Of a stretch of DNA of 64,000 nucleotides, positions 23,619 through 35,530 are shown one piece after another (the first letter of the stretch is position 1; every line of letters starts with the position of its first letter). The notes below the pieces were generated by a model, which saw nothing but the letters and a program-made list of their open reading frames with translations, had not been told where the DNA came from and did not search any database. Origin of the DNA: Hybos culiciformis. Taxonomy: Eukaryota > Arthropoda > Insecta > Diptera > Hybotidae. The translations under genes were made by a program, and so were the position numbers. The stretch lies in the NCBI GenBank assembly GCA_964007475.1, contig CAXFZM010000036.1, forward strand, positions 1 to 64,000. The letters are read 5' to 3'.

Positions 23619-26037
23619 TATAAAAATTGCACAGAAAGAAGCGTAATTTCTAGACCTTTAATTTAAGCCAAAAACGGAGGTCCGCCGAAGTCTGGAGCCG
23701 GAGTAATGAACAAAAAACCAGCCCAAAGTCAACATTTTATGTGTTAAAGTTACGGGGTTTGCTCACCTTATCGTTTATTTCTCCGGATCTAGAAAACCGA
23801 ATTTCATAAAAATTGCACAGAAAGAAGCGTAATTTCTAGACCTTTAATTTAAGCCAAAAACGGAGGTTCTCCGAGGTCTGGAGCCCGAGTAATGAACAAA
23901 AAACCAGCCCAAAGTCAACATTTTATGTGTTAAAGTTAGGGGGTTTGCTCACCTTATCGTTTATTTCTCCGGATCTAGAAAACCGATTTACATAAAAATT
24001 GCACAGAAAGAAGCGTAATTTCTAGACCTTTAATTTAAGCCAAAAACGGAGGTTCTCCGAGGTCTGGAGCCGGAGTAATGAACAAAAAACCAGCCCAAAG
24101 TCAACATTTTATGTGTTAAAGTTAGGGGGTTTGCTAACCTTATCGTTTATTTCTCCGGATCTAGAAAACCGATTTTCATAAAAATTGCACAGAAAGAAGC
24201 GTAATTTCTAGACCTTTAATTTAAGCCAACAACGGAGGTCCGCCGAAGTCTGGAGCCGGAGTAATGAACAAAAAACCAGCCCAAAGTCAACATTTTATGT
24301 GTTAAAGTTAGGGGGTTTGCTCACCTTATCGTTTATTTCTCCGGATCTAGAAAACCGATTTTCATAAAAATTGCACAGAAAGAAGCGTAATTTCTAGACC
24401 TTTAATTTAAGCCAAAAACGGAGGTCCGCCGAAGTCTGGAGCCGGAGTAATGAACAAAAAACCAGCCCAAAGTCAACATTTTATGTGTTAAAGTTAGGGG
24501 GTTTGCTCACCTTATCGTTTATTTCTCCGGATCTAGAAAACCGATTTTCATAAAAATTGCACAGAAAGAAGCGTAATTTCTAGACCTTTAATTTAAGCCA
24601 AAAACGGAAGTTCTCCGAGGTCTTAAGCCGGAGTAATGAACAAAAAACCAGCCCAAAGTCAACATTTTATGGGTTAAAGTTAGGGGGTTTGCTCACCTTA
24701 TCGTTTATTTCTCCGGATCTAGAAAACCGATTTTCATAAAAATTGCACAGAAAGAAGCGTAATTTCTAGACCTTTAATTTAAGCCAAAAACGGAGGTCCG
24801 CCGAAGTCTGGAGCCGGAGTAATGAACAAAAAACCAGCCCAAAGTCAACATTTTATGTGTTAAAGTTAGGGGGTTTGCTCACCTTATCGTTTATTTCTCC
24901 GGATCTAGAAAACCGATTTTCATAAAAATTGCACAGAAAGAAGCGTAATTTCTAGACCTTTAATTTAAGCCAAAAACGGAAGTTCTCCGAGGTCTTAAGC
25001 CGGAGTAATGAACAAAAAACCAGCCCAAAGTCAACATTTTATGGGTTAAAGTTAGGGGGTTTGCTCACCTTATCGTTTATTTCTCCGGATCTAGAAAACC
25101 GATTTTCATAAAAATTGCACAGAAAGAAGCGTAATTTCTAGACCTTTAATTTAAGCCAAAAACGGAGGTCCGCCGAAGTCTGGAGCCGGAGTAATGAACA
25201 AAAAAACCAGCCCAAAGTCAACATTTTATGTGTTAAAGTTAGGGGGTTTGCTAACCTTATCGTTTATTTCTCCGGATCTAGAAAACCGATTTTCATAAAA
25301 ATTGCACAGAAAGAAGCGTAATTTCTAGACCTTTAATTTAAGCCAACAACGGAGGTCCGCCGAAGTCTGGAGCCGGAGTAATGAACAAAAAACCAGCCCA
25401 AAGTCAACATTTTATGTGTTAAAGTTAGGGGGTTTGCTCACCTTATCGTTTATTTCTCCGGATCTAGAAAACCGATTTTCATAAAAATTGCACAGAAAGA
25501 AGCGTAATTTCTAGACCTTTAATTTAAGCCAAAAACGGAGGTTCTCCGAGGTCTGGAGCCGGAGTAATGAACAAAAAACCAGCCCAAAGTCAACATTTTA
25601 TGTGTTAAAGTTAGGGGGTTTGCTCACCTTATCGTTTATTTCTCCGGATCTAGCAAACCGATTTTTATTAAAATTGCACAGAAAGAAGCGTAATTTCTAG
25701 ACCTTTAATTTAAGCCAAAAACGGAGGTCCGCCGAAGTCTGGAGCCGGAGTAATGAACAAAAAACCAGCCCAAAGTCAACATTTTATGTGTTAAAGTTAC
25801 GGGGTTTGCTCACCTTATCGTTTATTTCTCCGGATCTAGAAAACCGATTTTCATAAAAATTGCACAGGAAGAAGCGTAATTTCTAGACCTTTAATTTAAG
25901 CCAAAAACGGAGGTTCTCCGAGGTCTGGAGCCCGAGTAATGAACAAAAAACCAGCCCAAAGTCAACATTTTATGTGTTAAAGTTAGGGGGTTTGCTCACC
26001 TTATCGTTTATTTCTCCGGATCTAGAAAACCGATTTA
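23619..26037 (+). repeat. Mosaic between HOR copies (M130-M142)
   Basis: The segment has b with gttacgggg, f, a ending gctaacc, b with aacaacgg, then b, d, b, d alternation (24363-25106). Next come b (gctaacc), b (aacaacgg), a, b (gttacgggg) and f. The pair 'gctaacc unit then aacaacgg unit' occurs twice here and also at 16455, 21443 and 26038, so it is another travelling dimer. Odd marks are gatttttattaaaatt near 25660 and cacaggaag near 25863. Confidence 0.78.
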
Positions 26038-26151
26038 CATAAAAATTGCGTAATGAACAAAAAACCAGCCCAAAGTCAACATTTTATGTGTTAAAGTTAG
26101 GGGGTTTGCTAACCTTATCGTTTATTTCTCCGGATCTAGAAAACCGATTTT
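26038..26151 (+). repeat. 114-bp hybrid monomer with 72-bp deletion (M143)
   Basis: The text runs aaaattgcgtaatgaac: the unit jumps from position 12 straight to the gtaatgaac at position 85. This is the only copy in the window. GTAAT occurs at positions 25-29 and 85-89, 60 bp apart, so the 72-bp loss can be read as 60 bp (between the gtaat repeats) plus 12 bp (between two gc pairs). One-step loss is equally possible. The variable module is lost. Confidence 0.93.
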
Positions 26152-26337
26152 CATAAAAATTGCACAGAAAGAAGCGTAATTTCTAGACCTTTAATTTAAG
26201 CCAACAACGGAGGTCCGCCGAAGTCTGGAGCCGGAGTAATGAACAAAAAACCAGCCCAAAGTCAACATTTTATGTGTTAAAGTTAGGGGGTTTGCTCACC
26301 TTATCGTTTATTTCTACGGATCTAGAAAACCGATTTT

Positions 26338-27957
26338 CATAAAAATTGCACAGAAAGAAGCGTAATTTCTAGACCTTTAATTTAAGCCAAAAACGGAGGT
26401 TCTCCGAGGTCTGGAGCCCGAGTAATGAACAAAAAAACCAGCCCAAAGTCAACATTTTATGTGTTAAAGTTAGGGGGTTTGCTCACCTTATCGTTTATTT
26501 CTCCGTATCTAGAAAACCGATTTACATAACAATCGCACAGAAAGAAGCGTAATTTATAGACCTTTAATTTAAGCCAAAAACGGAGGTTCTCCGAGGTCTG
26601 GAGCCGGAGTAATGAACAAAAAACCAGCCCAAAGTCAACATTTTATGTGTTAAAGTTAGGGGGTTTGCTCACCTTATCGTTTATTTCTCCGGATCTAGAA
26701 AACCGATTTTTATAAAAATTGCACAGAAAGAAGCGTAATTTCTAGACCTTTAATTTAAGCCAAAAACGGAGGTTCTCCGAGGTCTAGAGCCGGAGTAATG
26801 AACAAAAAACCAGCCCAAACTCAACATTTTATGTGTTAAAGCTAGGGGGTTTGCTCACCTTATCGTTTACTTCTCCGGATCTAGAAAACCGATCTTCATA
26901 AAAATTGCACAGAAAGAAGCGTAATTTCTAGACCTTTAATTTAAGCCAAAAACGGAGGTCCGCCGAAGTCTGGAGCCGGAGTAATGAACAAAAAACCAGC
27001 CCAAAGTCAACATTTTATGTGTTAAAGTTAGGGGGTTTGCTCACCTTATCGTTTATTTCTCCGGATCTAGCAAACCGATTTTCATAAAAATTGCACAGAA
27101 AGAAGCGTAATTTCTAGACCTTTAATTTAAGCCAAAAACGGAGGTCCGCCGAAGTCTGGAGCCGGAGTAATGAACAAAAAACCAGCCCAAAGTCAACATT
27201 TTATGTGTTAAAGTTAGGTGGTTTGCTCACCTGATCGTTTATTTCTCCGGATCTAGAAAATAGATTTACATAAAAATTGCACAGAAAGAAGCGTAATTTC
27301 TAGACCTTTAATTTAAGCCAAAAACGGAGGTTCTCCGAGGTCTGGAGCCGGAGTAATGAACAAAAAACCAGCCCAAAGTCAACATTTTATGTGTTAAAGT
27401 TAGGGGGTTTGCTCACCTTATCGTTTATTTCTCCGGATCTAGAAAACCGATTTTCATAAAAATTGCACAGAAAGAAGCGTAATTTCTGGACCTTTAATTT
27501 AAGCCAAAAACGGAAGTTCTCCGAGGTCTAAAGCCGGAGTAATGAACAAAAAACCAGCCCAAAGTCAACATTTTATGTGTTAAAGTTAGGGGGTTTGCTC
27601 ACCTTATCGTTTATTTCTAGACCTTTAATTTAAGCCAAAAACGGAGGTTCTCCGAGGTCTGGAGCCCGAGTAATGAACAAAAAACCAGCCCAAAGTCAAC
27701 ATTTTATGTGTTAAAGTTAGGGGGTTTGCTCACCTTATCGTTTATTTCTCCGGATCTAGAAAACCGATTTACATAAAAATTGCACAGAAAGAAGCGTAAT
27801 TTCTAGACCTTTAATTTAAGCCAAAAACGGAGGTTCTCCGAGGTCTGGAGCCGGAGTAATGAACAAAAAACCAGCCCAAAGTCAACATTTTATGTGTTAA
27901 AGTTAGGGGGTTTGCTCACCTTATCGTTTATTTCTCCGGATCTAGCAAACCGATTTT
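26338..27957 (+). repeat. 10-monomer HOR, shortened copy (M145-M153)
   Basis: It has the same order as 21815-23618 and lies 4523-4524 bp downstream of it, again with 'acataacaatcgcac'. One of the two class a units near the end is missing. Private changes are ttaggtgg near 27216 and tttctggacc near 27484. Confidence 0.85.
27455..27771 (+). repeat. Fused monomer pair with 55-bp deletion, copy 6 (M151/M152)
   Basis: It has the same junction and left class e (with tttctggacc). The right part has the ordinary class f end (ctggagcccga), without the gcgccc change. Confidence 0.92.
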
Positions 27958-28274
27958 TATAAAAATTGCACAGAAAGAAGCGTAATTTCTAGACCTTTAA
28001 TTTAAGCCAAAAACGGAGGTCCGCCGAAGTCTGGAGCCGGAGTAATGAACAAAAAACCAGCCCAAAGTCAACATTTTATGTGTTAAAGTTAGGGGGTTTG
28101 CTCTCCTTATCGTTTATTTCTAGACCTTTAATTTAAGCCAAAAACGGAGGTTCTCCGAGGTCTGGAGCCCGAGTAATGAACAAAAAACCAGCCCAAAGTC
28201 AACATTTTATGTGTTAAAGTTAGGGGGTTTGCTCACCTTATCGTTTATTTCTCCGGATCTAGAAAACCGATTTA
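27958..28274 (+). repeat. Fused monomer pair with 55-bp deletion, copy 7 (M154/M155)
   Basis: It has the same junction, but the left part is class b with tttgctctcc and the right part ordinary class f. The third different left background for one junction points to exchange between monomers. Confidence 0.92.
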
Positions 28275-29578
28275 CATAAAAATTGCACAGAAAGAAGCGT
28301 AATTTCTAGACCTTTAATTTAAGCCAAAAACGGAGGTTCTCCGAGGTCTGGAGCCGGAGTAATGAACAAAAAACCAGCCCAAAGTCAACATTTTATGTGT
28401 TAAAGTTAGGGGGTTTGCTCACCTTATCGTTTATTTCTCCGGATCTATAAAACCGATTTTCATAAAAATTGCACAGAAAGAAGCGTAATTTCTAGACCTT
28501 TAATTTAAGCCAAAAACGGAGGTTCTCCGAGGTCTGGAGCCGGAGTAATGAACAAAAAACCAGCCCAAAGTCAACATTTTATGTGTTAAAGTTAGGGGGT
28601 TTGCTCACCTTATCGTTTATTTCTCCGGATCTAGAAAACCGATTTTCATAAAAATTGCACAGAAAGAAGCGTAATTTCTAGACCTTTAATTTAAGCCAAA
28701 AACGGAGGTTGTCCGAGGTCTGGAGCCGGAGTAATGAACAAAAAACCAGCCCAAAGTCAACATTTTATGGGTTAAAGTTAGGGGGTTTGCTCACCTTATC
28801 GTTTATTTCTCCGGATCTAGAAAACCGATTTTCATAAAAATTGCACAGAAAGAAGCGTAATTTCTAGACCTTTAATTTAAGCCAAAAACGGAGGTCCGCC
28901 GAAGTCTGGAGCCGGAGTAATGAACAAAAAACCAGCCCAAAGTCAACATTTTATGGGTTAAAGTTAGGGGGTTTGCTAACCTTATCGTTTATTTCTCCGG
29001 ATCTAGAAAACCGATTTTCATAAAAATTGCACAGAAAGAAGCGTAATTTCTAGACCTTTAATTTACGCCAAAAACGGAGGTCCGCCGAAGTCTGGAGCCG
29101 GAGTAATGAACAAAAAACCAGCCCAAAGTCAACAACATTTTATGTGTTAAAGTTACGGGGTTTGCTCACCTTATCGTTTATTTCTCCGGATCTAGAAAAC
29201 CGATTTTCATAAAAATTGCACAGAAAGAAGCGTAATTTCTAAACCTTTAATTTAAGCCAAAAACGGAGGTTCTCCGAGGTCTGGAGCCCGAGTAATGAAC
29301 AAAAAACCAGCCCAAAGTCAACATTTTATGTGTTAAAGTTAGGGGGTTTGCTCACCTTATCGTTTATTTCTCCGGATCTAGAAAACCGATTTTCATAAAA
29401 ATTGCACAGAAAGAAGCGTAATTTCTAGACCTTTAATTTAAGCCAAAAACGGAGGTTCTCCGAGGTCTGGAGCCGGAGTAATGAACAAAAAACCAGCCCA
29501 AAGTCAACATTTTATGTGTTAAAGTTAGGGGGTTTGCTCACCTTATCGTTTATTTCTCCGGATCTAGAAAACCGATTT

Positions 29579-29736
29579 CATAAAAATTGCACAGAAAGAA
29601 GCGTAATTTCTAGACCTTTAATTTAAGCCAAAAACGGAGGTCCGCCGAAGTCTGGAGCCGGAGTAATGAACAAAAAATCAGCCCAAAGTCAACATTTTAT
29701 GTGTTAAAGTTAGGGGTTTGCTAGAAAACCGATTTT
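29579..29736 (+). repeat. 27-bp-deleted monomer, copy 1 (M163)
   Basis: The unit reads gtttgctagaaaacc: the 27 bp from cacctt to ggatct are missing (junction near 29721). It is 158 bp long because one G is also missing. Class b with aaaaaatcag. Confidence 0.92.
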
Positions 29737-30108
29737 CATAAAAATTGCACAGAAAGAAGCGTAATTCTAGACCTTTAATTTAAGCCAAAAATGGAGGTCC
29801 GCCGAAGCCTGGAGCCGGAGTAATGACAAAAAACCAGCCCAAAAGTCAACATTTTATGTGTTAAAGTTAAGGGGTTTGCTCACCTTATCGTTTATTTCTC
29901 CGGATCTAGAAAACCGATTTTCATAAAAATTGCGCAGAAAGAAGCGTAATTTCTAGACCTTTAATTTAAGCCAAAAAACGGAGGTTCTCCGAGGTCTGGA
30001 GCCCGAGTAATGAACAAAAAACCAGCCCAAAGTCAACATTTTATGGGTTAAAGTTAGGGGGTTTGCTCACCTTATCGTTTATTTCTCCGGATCTAGAAAA
30101 CCGATTTT

Positions 30109-30267
30109 CATAAAAATTGCACAGAAAGAAGCGTAATTTCTAGACCTTTAATTTAAGCCAAAAACGGAGGTCCGCCGAAGTCTGGAGCCGGAGTAATGAA
30201 CAAAAAATCAGCCCAAAGTCAACATTTTATGTGTTAAAGTTAGGGGGTTTGCTAGAAAACCGATTTT
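30109..30267 (+). repeat. 27-bp-deleted monomer, copy 2 (M166)
   Basis: 159 bp with the same junction near 30252. Class b with aaaaaatcag. Two bases (ct) are shared at the breakpoint. Confidence 0.93.
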
Positions 30268-30640
30268 CATAAAAATTGCACAGAAAGAAGCGTAATTTCT
30301 AGACCTTTAATTTAAGCCAAAAATGGAGGTCCGCCGAAGCCTGGAGCCGGAGTAATGAACAAAAAACCAGCCCAAAGTCAACATTTTATGTGTTAAAGTT
30401 AAGGGGTTTGCTCACCTTATCGTTTATTTCTCCGGAACTAGAAAACCGATTTTCATAAAAATTGCACAGAAAGAAGCGTAATTTCTAGACCTTTAATTTA
30501 AGCCAAAAAACGGAGGTTCTCCGAGGTCTGGAGCCCGAGTAATGAACAAAAAACCAGCCCAAAGTCAACATTTTATGGGTTAAAGTTAGGGGGTTTGCTC
30601 ACCTTATCGTTTATTTCTCCGGATCTAGAAAACCGATTTT

Positions 30641-30799
30641 CATAAAAATTGCACAGAAAGAAGCGTAATTTCTAGACCTTTAATTTAAGCCAAAAACGGA
30701 GGTCCGCCGAAGTCTGGACCCGGAGTAATGAACAAAAAATCAGCCCAAAGTCAACATTTTATGTGTTAAAGTTAGGGGGTTTGCTAGAAAACCGATTTT
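30641..30799 (+). repeat. 27-bp-deleted monomer, copy 3 (M169)
   Basis: 159 bp with the same junction near 30784, and a private ctggacccgg in the module. Confidence 0.93.
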
Positions 30800-31358
30800 C
30801 ATAAAAATTGCACAGAAAGAAGCGTAATTTCTAGACCTTTAATTTAAGCCAAAAACGGAAGTTCTCCGAGGTCTTAAGCCGGAGTAATGAACAAAAAACC
30901 AGCCCAAAGTCAACATTTTATGTGTTAAAGTTAGGAGGTTTGCTCACCTTATCGTTTATTTCTCCGGATCTAGAAAACCGATTTACATAAAAATTGCACA
31001 GAAAGAAGAGTAATTTCTAGACCTTTAATTTAAGCCAAAAACGGAGGTTCTCCGAGGTCTGGAGCCGGAGTAATGAACAAAAAACCAGCCCAAAGTCAAC
31101 ATTTTATGTGTTAAAGTTAGGGGGTTTGCTCACCTTATCGTTTATTTCTCCGGATCTAGAAAACCGATTTTCATAAAAATTGCACAGAAAGAAGCGTAAT
31201 TTCTAGACCTTTAATTTAAGCCAAAAAACGGAGGTTCTCCGAGGTCTGGAGCCCGAGTAATGAACAAAAAACCAGCCCAAAGTCAACATTTTATGGGTTA
31301 AAGTTAGGGGGTTTGCTCACCTTATCGTTTATTTCTCCGGATCTAGAAAACCGATTTT

Positions 31359-31517
31359 CATAAAAATTGCACAGAAAGAAGCGTAATTTCTAGACCTTTA
31401 ATTTAAGCCAAAAACGGAGGTCCGCCGAAGTCTGGAGCCGGAGTAATGAACAAAAAATCAGCCCAAAGTCAACATTTTATGTGTTAAAGTTAGGGGGTTT
31501 GCTAGAAAACCGATTTT
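31359..31517 (+). repeat. 27-bp-deleted monomer, copy 4 (M173)
   Basis: 159 bp with the same junction near 31502. Class b with aaaaaatcag. Confidence 0.93.
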
Positions 31518-31890
31518 CATAAAAATTGCACAGAAAGAAGCGTAATTTCTAGACCTTTAATTTAAGCCAAAAATGGAGGTCCGCCGAAGCCTGGAGCCGG
31601 AGTAATGAACAAAAAACCAGCCCAAAGTCAACATTTTATGTGTTAAAGTTAAGGGGTTTGCTCACCTTATCGTTTATTTCTCCGGAACTAGAAAACCGAT
31701 TTTCATAAAAATTGCACAGAAAGAAGCGTAATTTCTAGACCTTTAATTTAAGCCAAAAAACGGAGGTTCTCCGAGGTCTGGAGCCCGAGTAATGAACAAA
31801 AAACCAGCCCAAAGTCAACATTTTATGGGTTAAAGTTAGGGGGTTTGCTCACCTTATCGTTTATTTCTCCGGATCTAGAAAACCGATTTA

Positions 31891-33909
31891 CATAAAAATT
31901 GCACAGAAAGAAGAGTAATTTCTAGACCTTTAATTTAAGCCAAAAACGGAGGTTCTCCGAGGTCTGGAGCCGGAGTAATGAACAAAAAACCAGCCCAAAG
32001 TCAACATTTTATGTGTTAAAGTTAGGGGGTTTGCTCACCTTATCGTTTATTTCTCCGGATCTAGAAAACCGATTTTCATAAAAATTGCACAGAAAGAAGC
32101 GTAATTTCTAGACCTTTAATTTAAGCCAAAAACGGAGGTTCTCCGAGGTCTGGAGCCGGAGTAATGAACAAAAAACCATCCCAAAGTCAACATTTTATGT
32201 GTTAAAGTTAGGGGGTTTGCTCACCTTATCGTTTATTTCTCCGGATCTAGAAAACCGATTTTCATAAAAATTGCACAGAAAGAAGCGTAATTTCTAGACC
32301 TTTAATTTAAGCCAAAAACGGAGGTTGTCCGAGGTCTGGAGCCGGAGTAATGAACAAAAAACCAGCCCAAAGTCAACATTTTTTGGGTTAAAGTTAGGGG
32401 GCTTGCTCACCTTATCGTTTATTTCTCCGGATCTAGAAAACCGATTTTCATAAAAATTGCACAGAAAGAAGCGTAATTTCTAGACCTTTAATTTACGCCA
32501 AAAACGGAGGTCCGCCGAAGTCTGGAGCCGGAGTAATGAACAAAAAACCAGCCCAAAGTCAACATTTTATGTGTTAAAGTTACGGGGTTTGCTCACCTTA
32601 TCGTTTATTTCTCCGGATCTAGAAAACCGATTTTCATAAAAATTGCACAGAAAGAAGCGTAATTTCTAAACCTTTAATTTAAGCCAAAAACGGAGGTTCT
32701 CCGAGGTCTGGAGCCCGAGTAATGAACAAAAAACCAGCCCAAAGTCAACATTTTATGTGTTAAAGTTAGGGGGTTTGCTCACCTTATCGTTTATTTCTCC
32801 GGATCTAGAAAACCGATTTACATAAAAATTGCACAGAAAGAAGCGTAATTTCTAGACCTTTAATTTAAGCCAAAAACGGAGGTTCTCCGAGGTCTGGAGC
32901 CGGAGTAATGAACAAAAAACCAGCCCAAAGTCAACATTTTATGTGTTAAAGTTAGGGGGTTTGCTCACCTTATCGTTTATTTCTCCGGATCTAGAAAACC
33001 GATTTTCATAAAAATTGCACAGAAAGAAGCGTAATTTCTAGACCTTTAATTTAAGCCAAAAACGGAGGTTCTCCGAGGTCTGGAGCCGGAGTAATGAACA
33101 AAAAACCAGCCCAAAGTCAACATTTTATGTGTTAAAGTTAGGGGGTTTGCTCACCTTATCGTTTATTTCTCCGGATCTAGAAAACCGATTTTCATAAAAA
33201 TTGCACAGAAAGAAGCGTAATTTCTAGACCTTTAATTTAAGCCAAAAATGGAGGTCCGCCGAAGCCTGGAGCCGGAGTAATGAACAAAAAACCAGCCCAA
33301 AGTCAACATTTTATGTGTTAAAGTTAAGGGGTTTGCTCACCTTATCGTTTATTTCTCCGGATCTAGAAAACCGATTTTCATAAAAATTGCACAGAAAGAA
33401 GCGTAATTTCTAGACCTTTAATTTAAGCCAAAAACGGAGGTTCTCCGAGGTCTGGAGCCCGAGTAATGAACAAAAAACCAGCCCAAAGTCAACATTTTAT
33501 GGGTTAAAGTTAGGGGGTTTGCTCACCTTATCGTTTATTTCTCCGGATCTAGAAAACCGATTTTCATAAAAATTGCACAGAAAGAAGCGTAATTTCTAGA
33601 CCTTTAATTTAAGCCAAAAACGGAGGTCCGCCGAAGTCTGGAGACGGAGTAATGAACAAAAAACCAGCCCAAAGTCAACATTTTATGTGTTAAAGTTAGG
33701 GGGTTTGCTAGAAAACCGATTTTCATAAAAATTGCACAGAAAGAAGCGTAATTTCTAGACCTTTAATTTAAGCCAAAAACGGAAGTTCTCCTAGGTCTTA
33801 AGCCGGAGTAATGAACAAAAAACCAGCCCAAAGTCAACATTTTATGTTTTAAAGTTAGGGGGTTTGCTCACCTTATCGTTTATTTCTCCGGATCTAGAAA
33901 ACCGATTTT
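31891..33909 (+). repeat. 11-monomer duplicated block, copy 1 (M176-M186)
   Basis: The order is a (gaagagtaa), a (ccatccc), c (catttttt gggtt), b (tttacgcc), f (tttctaaacc), a, a, b (aaaatgg), f, b-deleted, d (gttttaaag). The length is 2019 bp. It recurs at 36249-38267, offset 4358 bp. Differences seen are gggcttgctcacc here against gggtttgctcagc there, gagacgg against gagccgg, and tcctagg against tccgagg. Confidence 0.88.
33565..33723 (+). repeat. 27-bp-deleted monomer, copy 5 (M185)
   Basis: 159 bp with the same junction near 33708. It has aaaaaaccag, not atcag, and a private gagacgg. It is followed by d with gttttaaag. Confidence 0.93.
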
Positions 33910-34839
33910 CATAAAAATTGCACAGAAAGAAGCGTAATTTCTAGACCTTTAATTTAAGCCAAAAACGGAGGTCCGCCGAAGTCTGGAGCCGGAGTAATGA
34001 ACAAAAAACCAGCCCAAAGTCAACATTTTATGGGTTAAAGTTAGGGGGTTTGCTCACCTTATCGTTTATTTCTCCGGATCTAGAAAACCGATTTTCATAA
34101 AAATTGCACAGAAAGAAGCGTAATTTCTAGACCTTTAATTTAAGCCAAAAACGGAGGTCCGCCGAAGTCTGGAGCCGGAGTAATGAACAAAAAACCAGCC
34201 CAAAGTCAACATTTTATGGGTTAAAGTTAGGGGGTTTGCTAACCTTATCGTTTATTTCTCCGGATCTAGAAAACCGATTTTCATAAAAATTGCACAGAAA
34301 GAAGCGTAATTTCTAGACCTTTAATTTACGCCAAAAACGGAGGTCCGCCGAAGTCTGGAGCCGGAGTAATGAACAAAAAACCAGCCCAAAGTCAACATTT
34401 TATGTGTTAAAGTTACGGGGTTTGCTCACCTTATCGTTTATTTCTCCGGATCTAGAAAACCGATTTTCATAAAAATTGCACAGAAAGAAGCGTAATTTCT
34501 AAACCTTTAATTTAAGCCAAAAACGGAGGTTCTCCGAGGTCTGGAGCCCGAGTAATGAACAAAAAACCAGCCCAAAGTCAACATTTTATGTGTTAAAGTT
34601 AGGGGGTTTGCTCACCTTATCGTTTATTTCTCCGGATCTAGAAAACCGATTTTCATAAAAATTGCACAGAAAGAAGCGTAATTTCTAGACCTTTAATTTA
34701 AGCCAAAAACGGAGGTTCTCCGAGGTCTGGAGCCGGAGTAATGAACAAAAAACCAGCCCAAAGTCAACATTTTATGTGTTAAAGTTAGGGGGTTTGCTCA
34801 CCTTATCGTTTATTTCTCCGGATCTAGAAAACCGATTTT

Positions 34840-34998
34840 CATAAAAATTGCACAGAAAGAAGCGTAATTTCTAGACCTTTAATTTAAGCCAAAAACGGAG
34901 GTCCGCCGAAGTCTGGAGCCGGAGTAATGAACAAAAAATCAGCCCAAAGTCAACATTTTATGTGTTAAAGTTAGGGGGTTTGCTAGAAAACCGATTTT
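34840..34998 (+). repeat. 27-bp-deleted monomer, copy 6 (M192)
   Basis: 159 bp with the same junction near 34983. Class b with aaaaaatcag, the partner of 29579. Confidence 0.93.
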
Positions 34999-35371
34999 CA
35001 TAAAAATTGCACAGAAAGAAGCGTAATTTCTAGACCTTTAATTTAAGCCAAAAATGGAGGTCCGCCGAAGCCTGGAGCCGGAGTAATGAACAAAAAACCA
35101 GCCCAAAGTCAACATTTTATGTGTTAAAGTTAAGGGGTTTGCTCACCTTATCGTTTATTTCTCCGGATCTAGAAAACCGATTTTCATAAAAATTGCACAG
35201 AAAGAAGCGTAATTTCTAGACCTTTAATTTAAGCCAAAAAACGGAGGTTCTCCGAGGTCTGGAGCCCGAGTAATGAACAAAAAACCAGCCCAAAGTCAAC
35301 ATTTTATGGGTTAAAGTTAGGGGGTTTGCTCACCTTATCGTTTATTTCTCCGGATCTAGAAAACCGATTTT

Positions 35372-35530
35372 CATAAAAATTGCACAGAAAGAAGCGTAAT
35401 TTCTAGACCTTTAATTTAAGCCAAAAACGGAGGTCCGCCGAAGTCTGGAGCCGGAGTAATGAACAAAAAATCAGCCCAAAGTCAACATTTTATGTGTTAA
35501 AGTTAGGGGGTTTGCTAGAAAACCGATTTT
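35372..35530 (+). repeat. 27-bp-deleted monomer, copy 7 (M195)
   Basis: 159 bp with the same junction near 35515, the partner of 30109. Confidence 0.93.

Larger units (their letters stand above)
29737..30799 (+). repeat. 532-bp trimer HOR, two tandem copies (M164-M169)
   Basis: The unit is b with aaaatgg and gttaagggg, f with six A and tatgggtt, then b with aaaaatcagcc and the 27-bp deletion. The length is 3 x 186 minus 27 plus 1. The second copy has ccggaactag near 30434, the first ccggatctag. The same trimer appears twice at 34999-36062 and in part at 31359-31890. Confidence 0.88.
28833..31171 (+). repeat. 13-monomer duplicated block, copy 1 (M159-M171)
   Basis: The order is b (gctaacc), b (tttacgcc), f (tttctaaacc), a, b 27-bp-deleted, b (aaaatgg, agcctgg, gttaagggg), f, b-deleted, b (aaaatgg), f, b-deleted, d (ttaggagg), a (gaagagtaa). 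The same 13 units recur at 34096-36434. This copy has extra private indels, including acaacaacatt (plus 3) near 29134 and several in 29560-29990. Confidence 0.88.
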
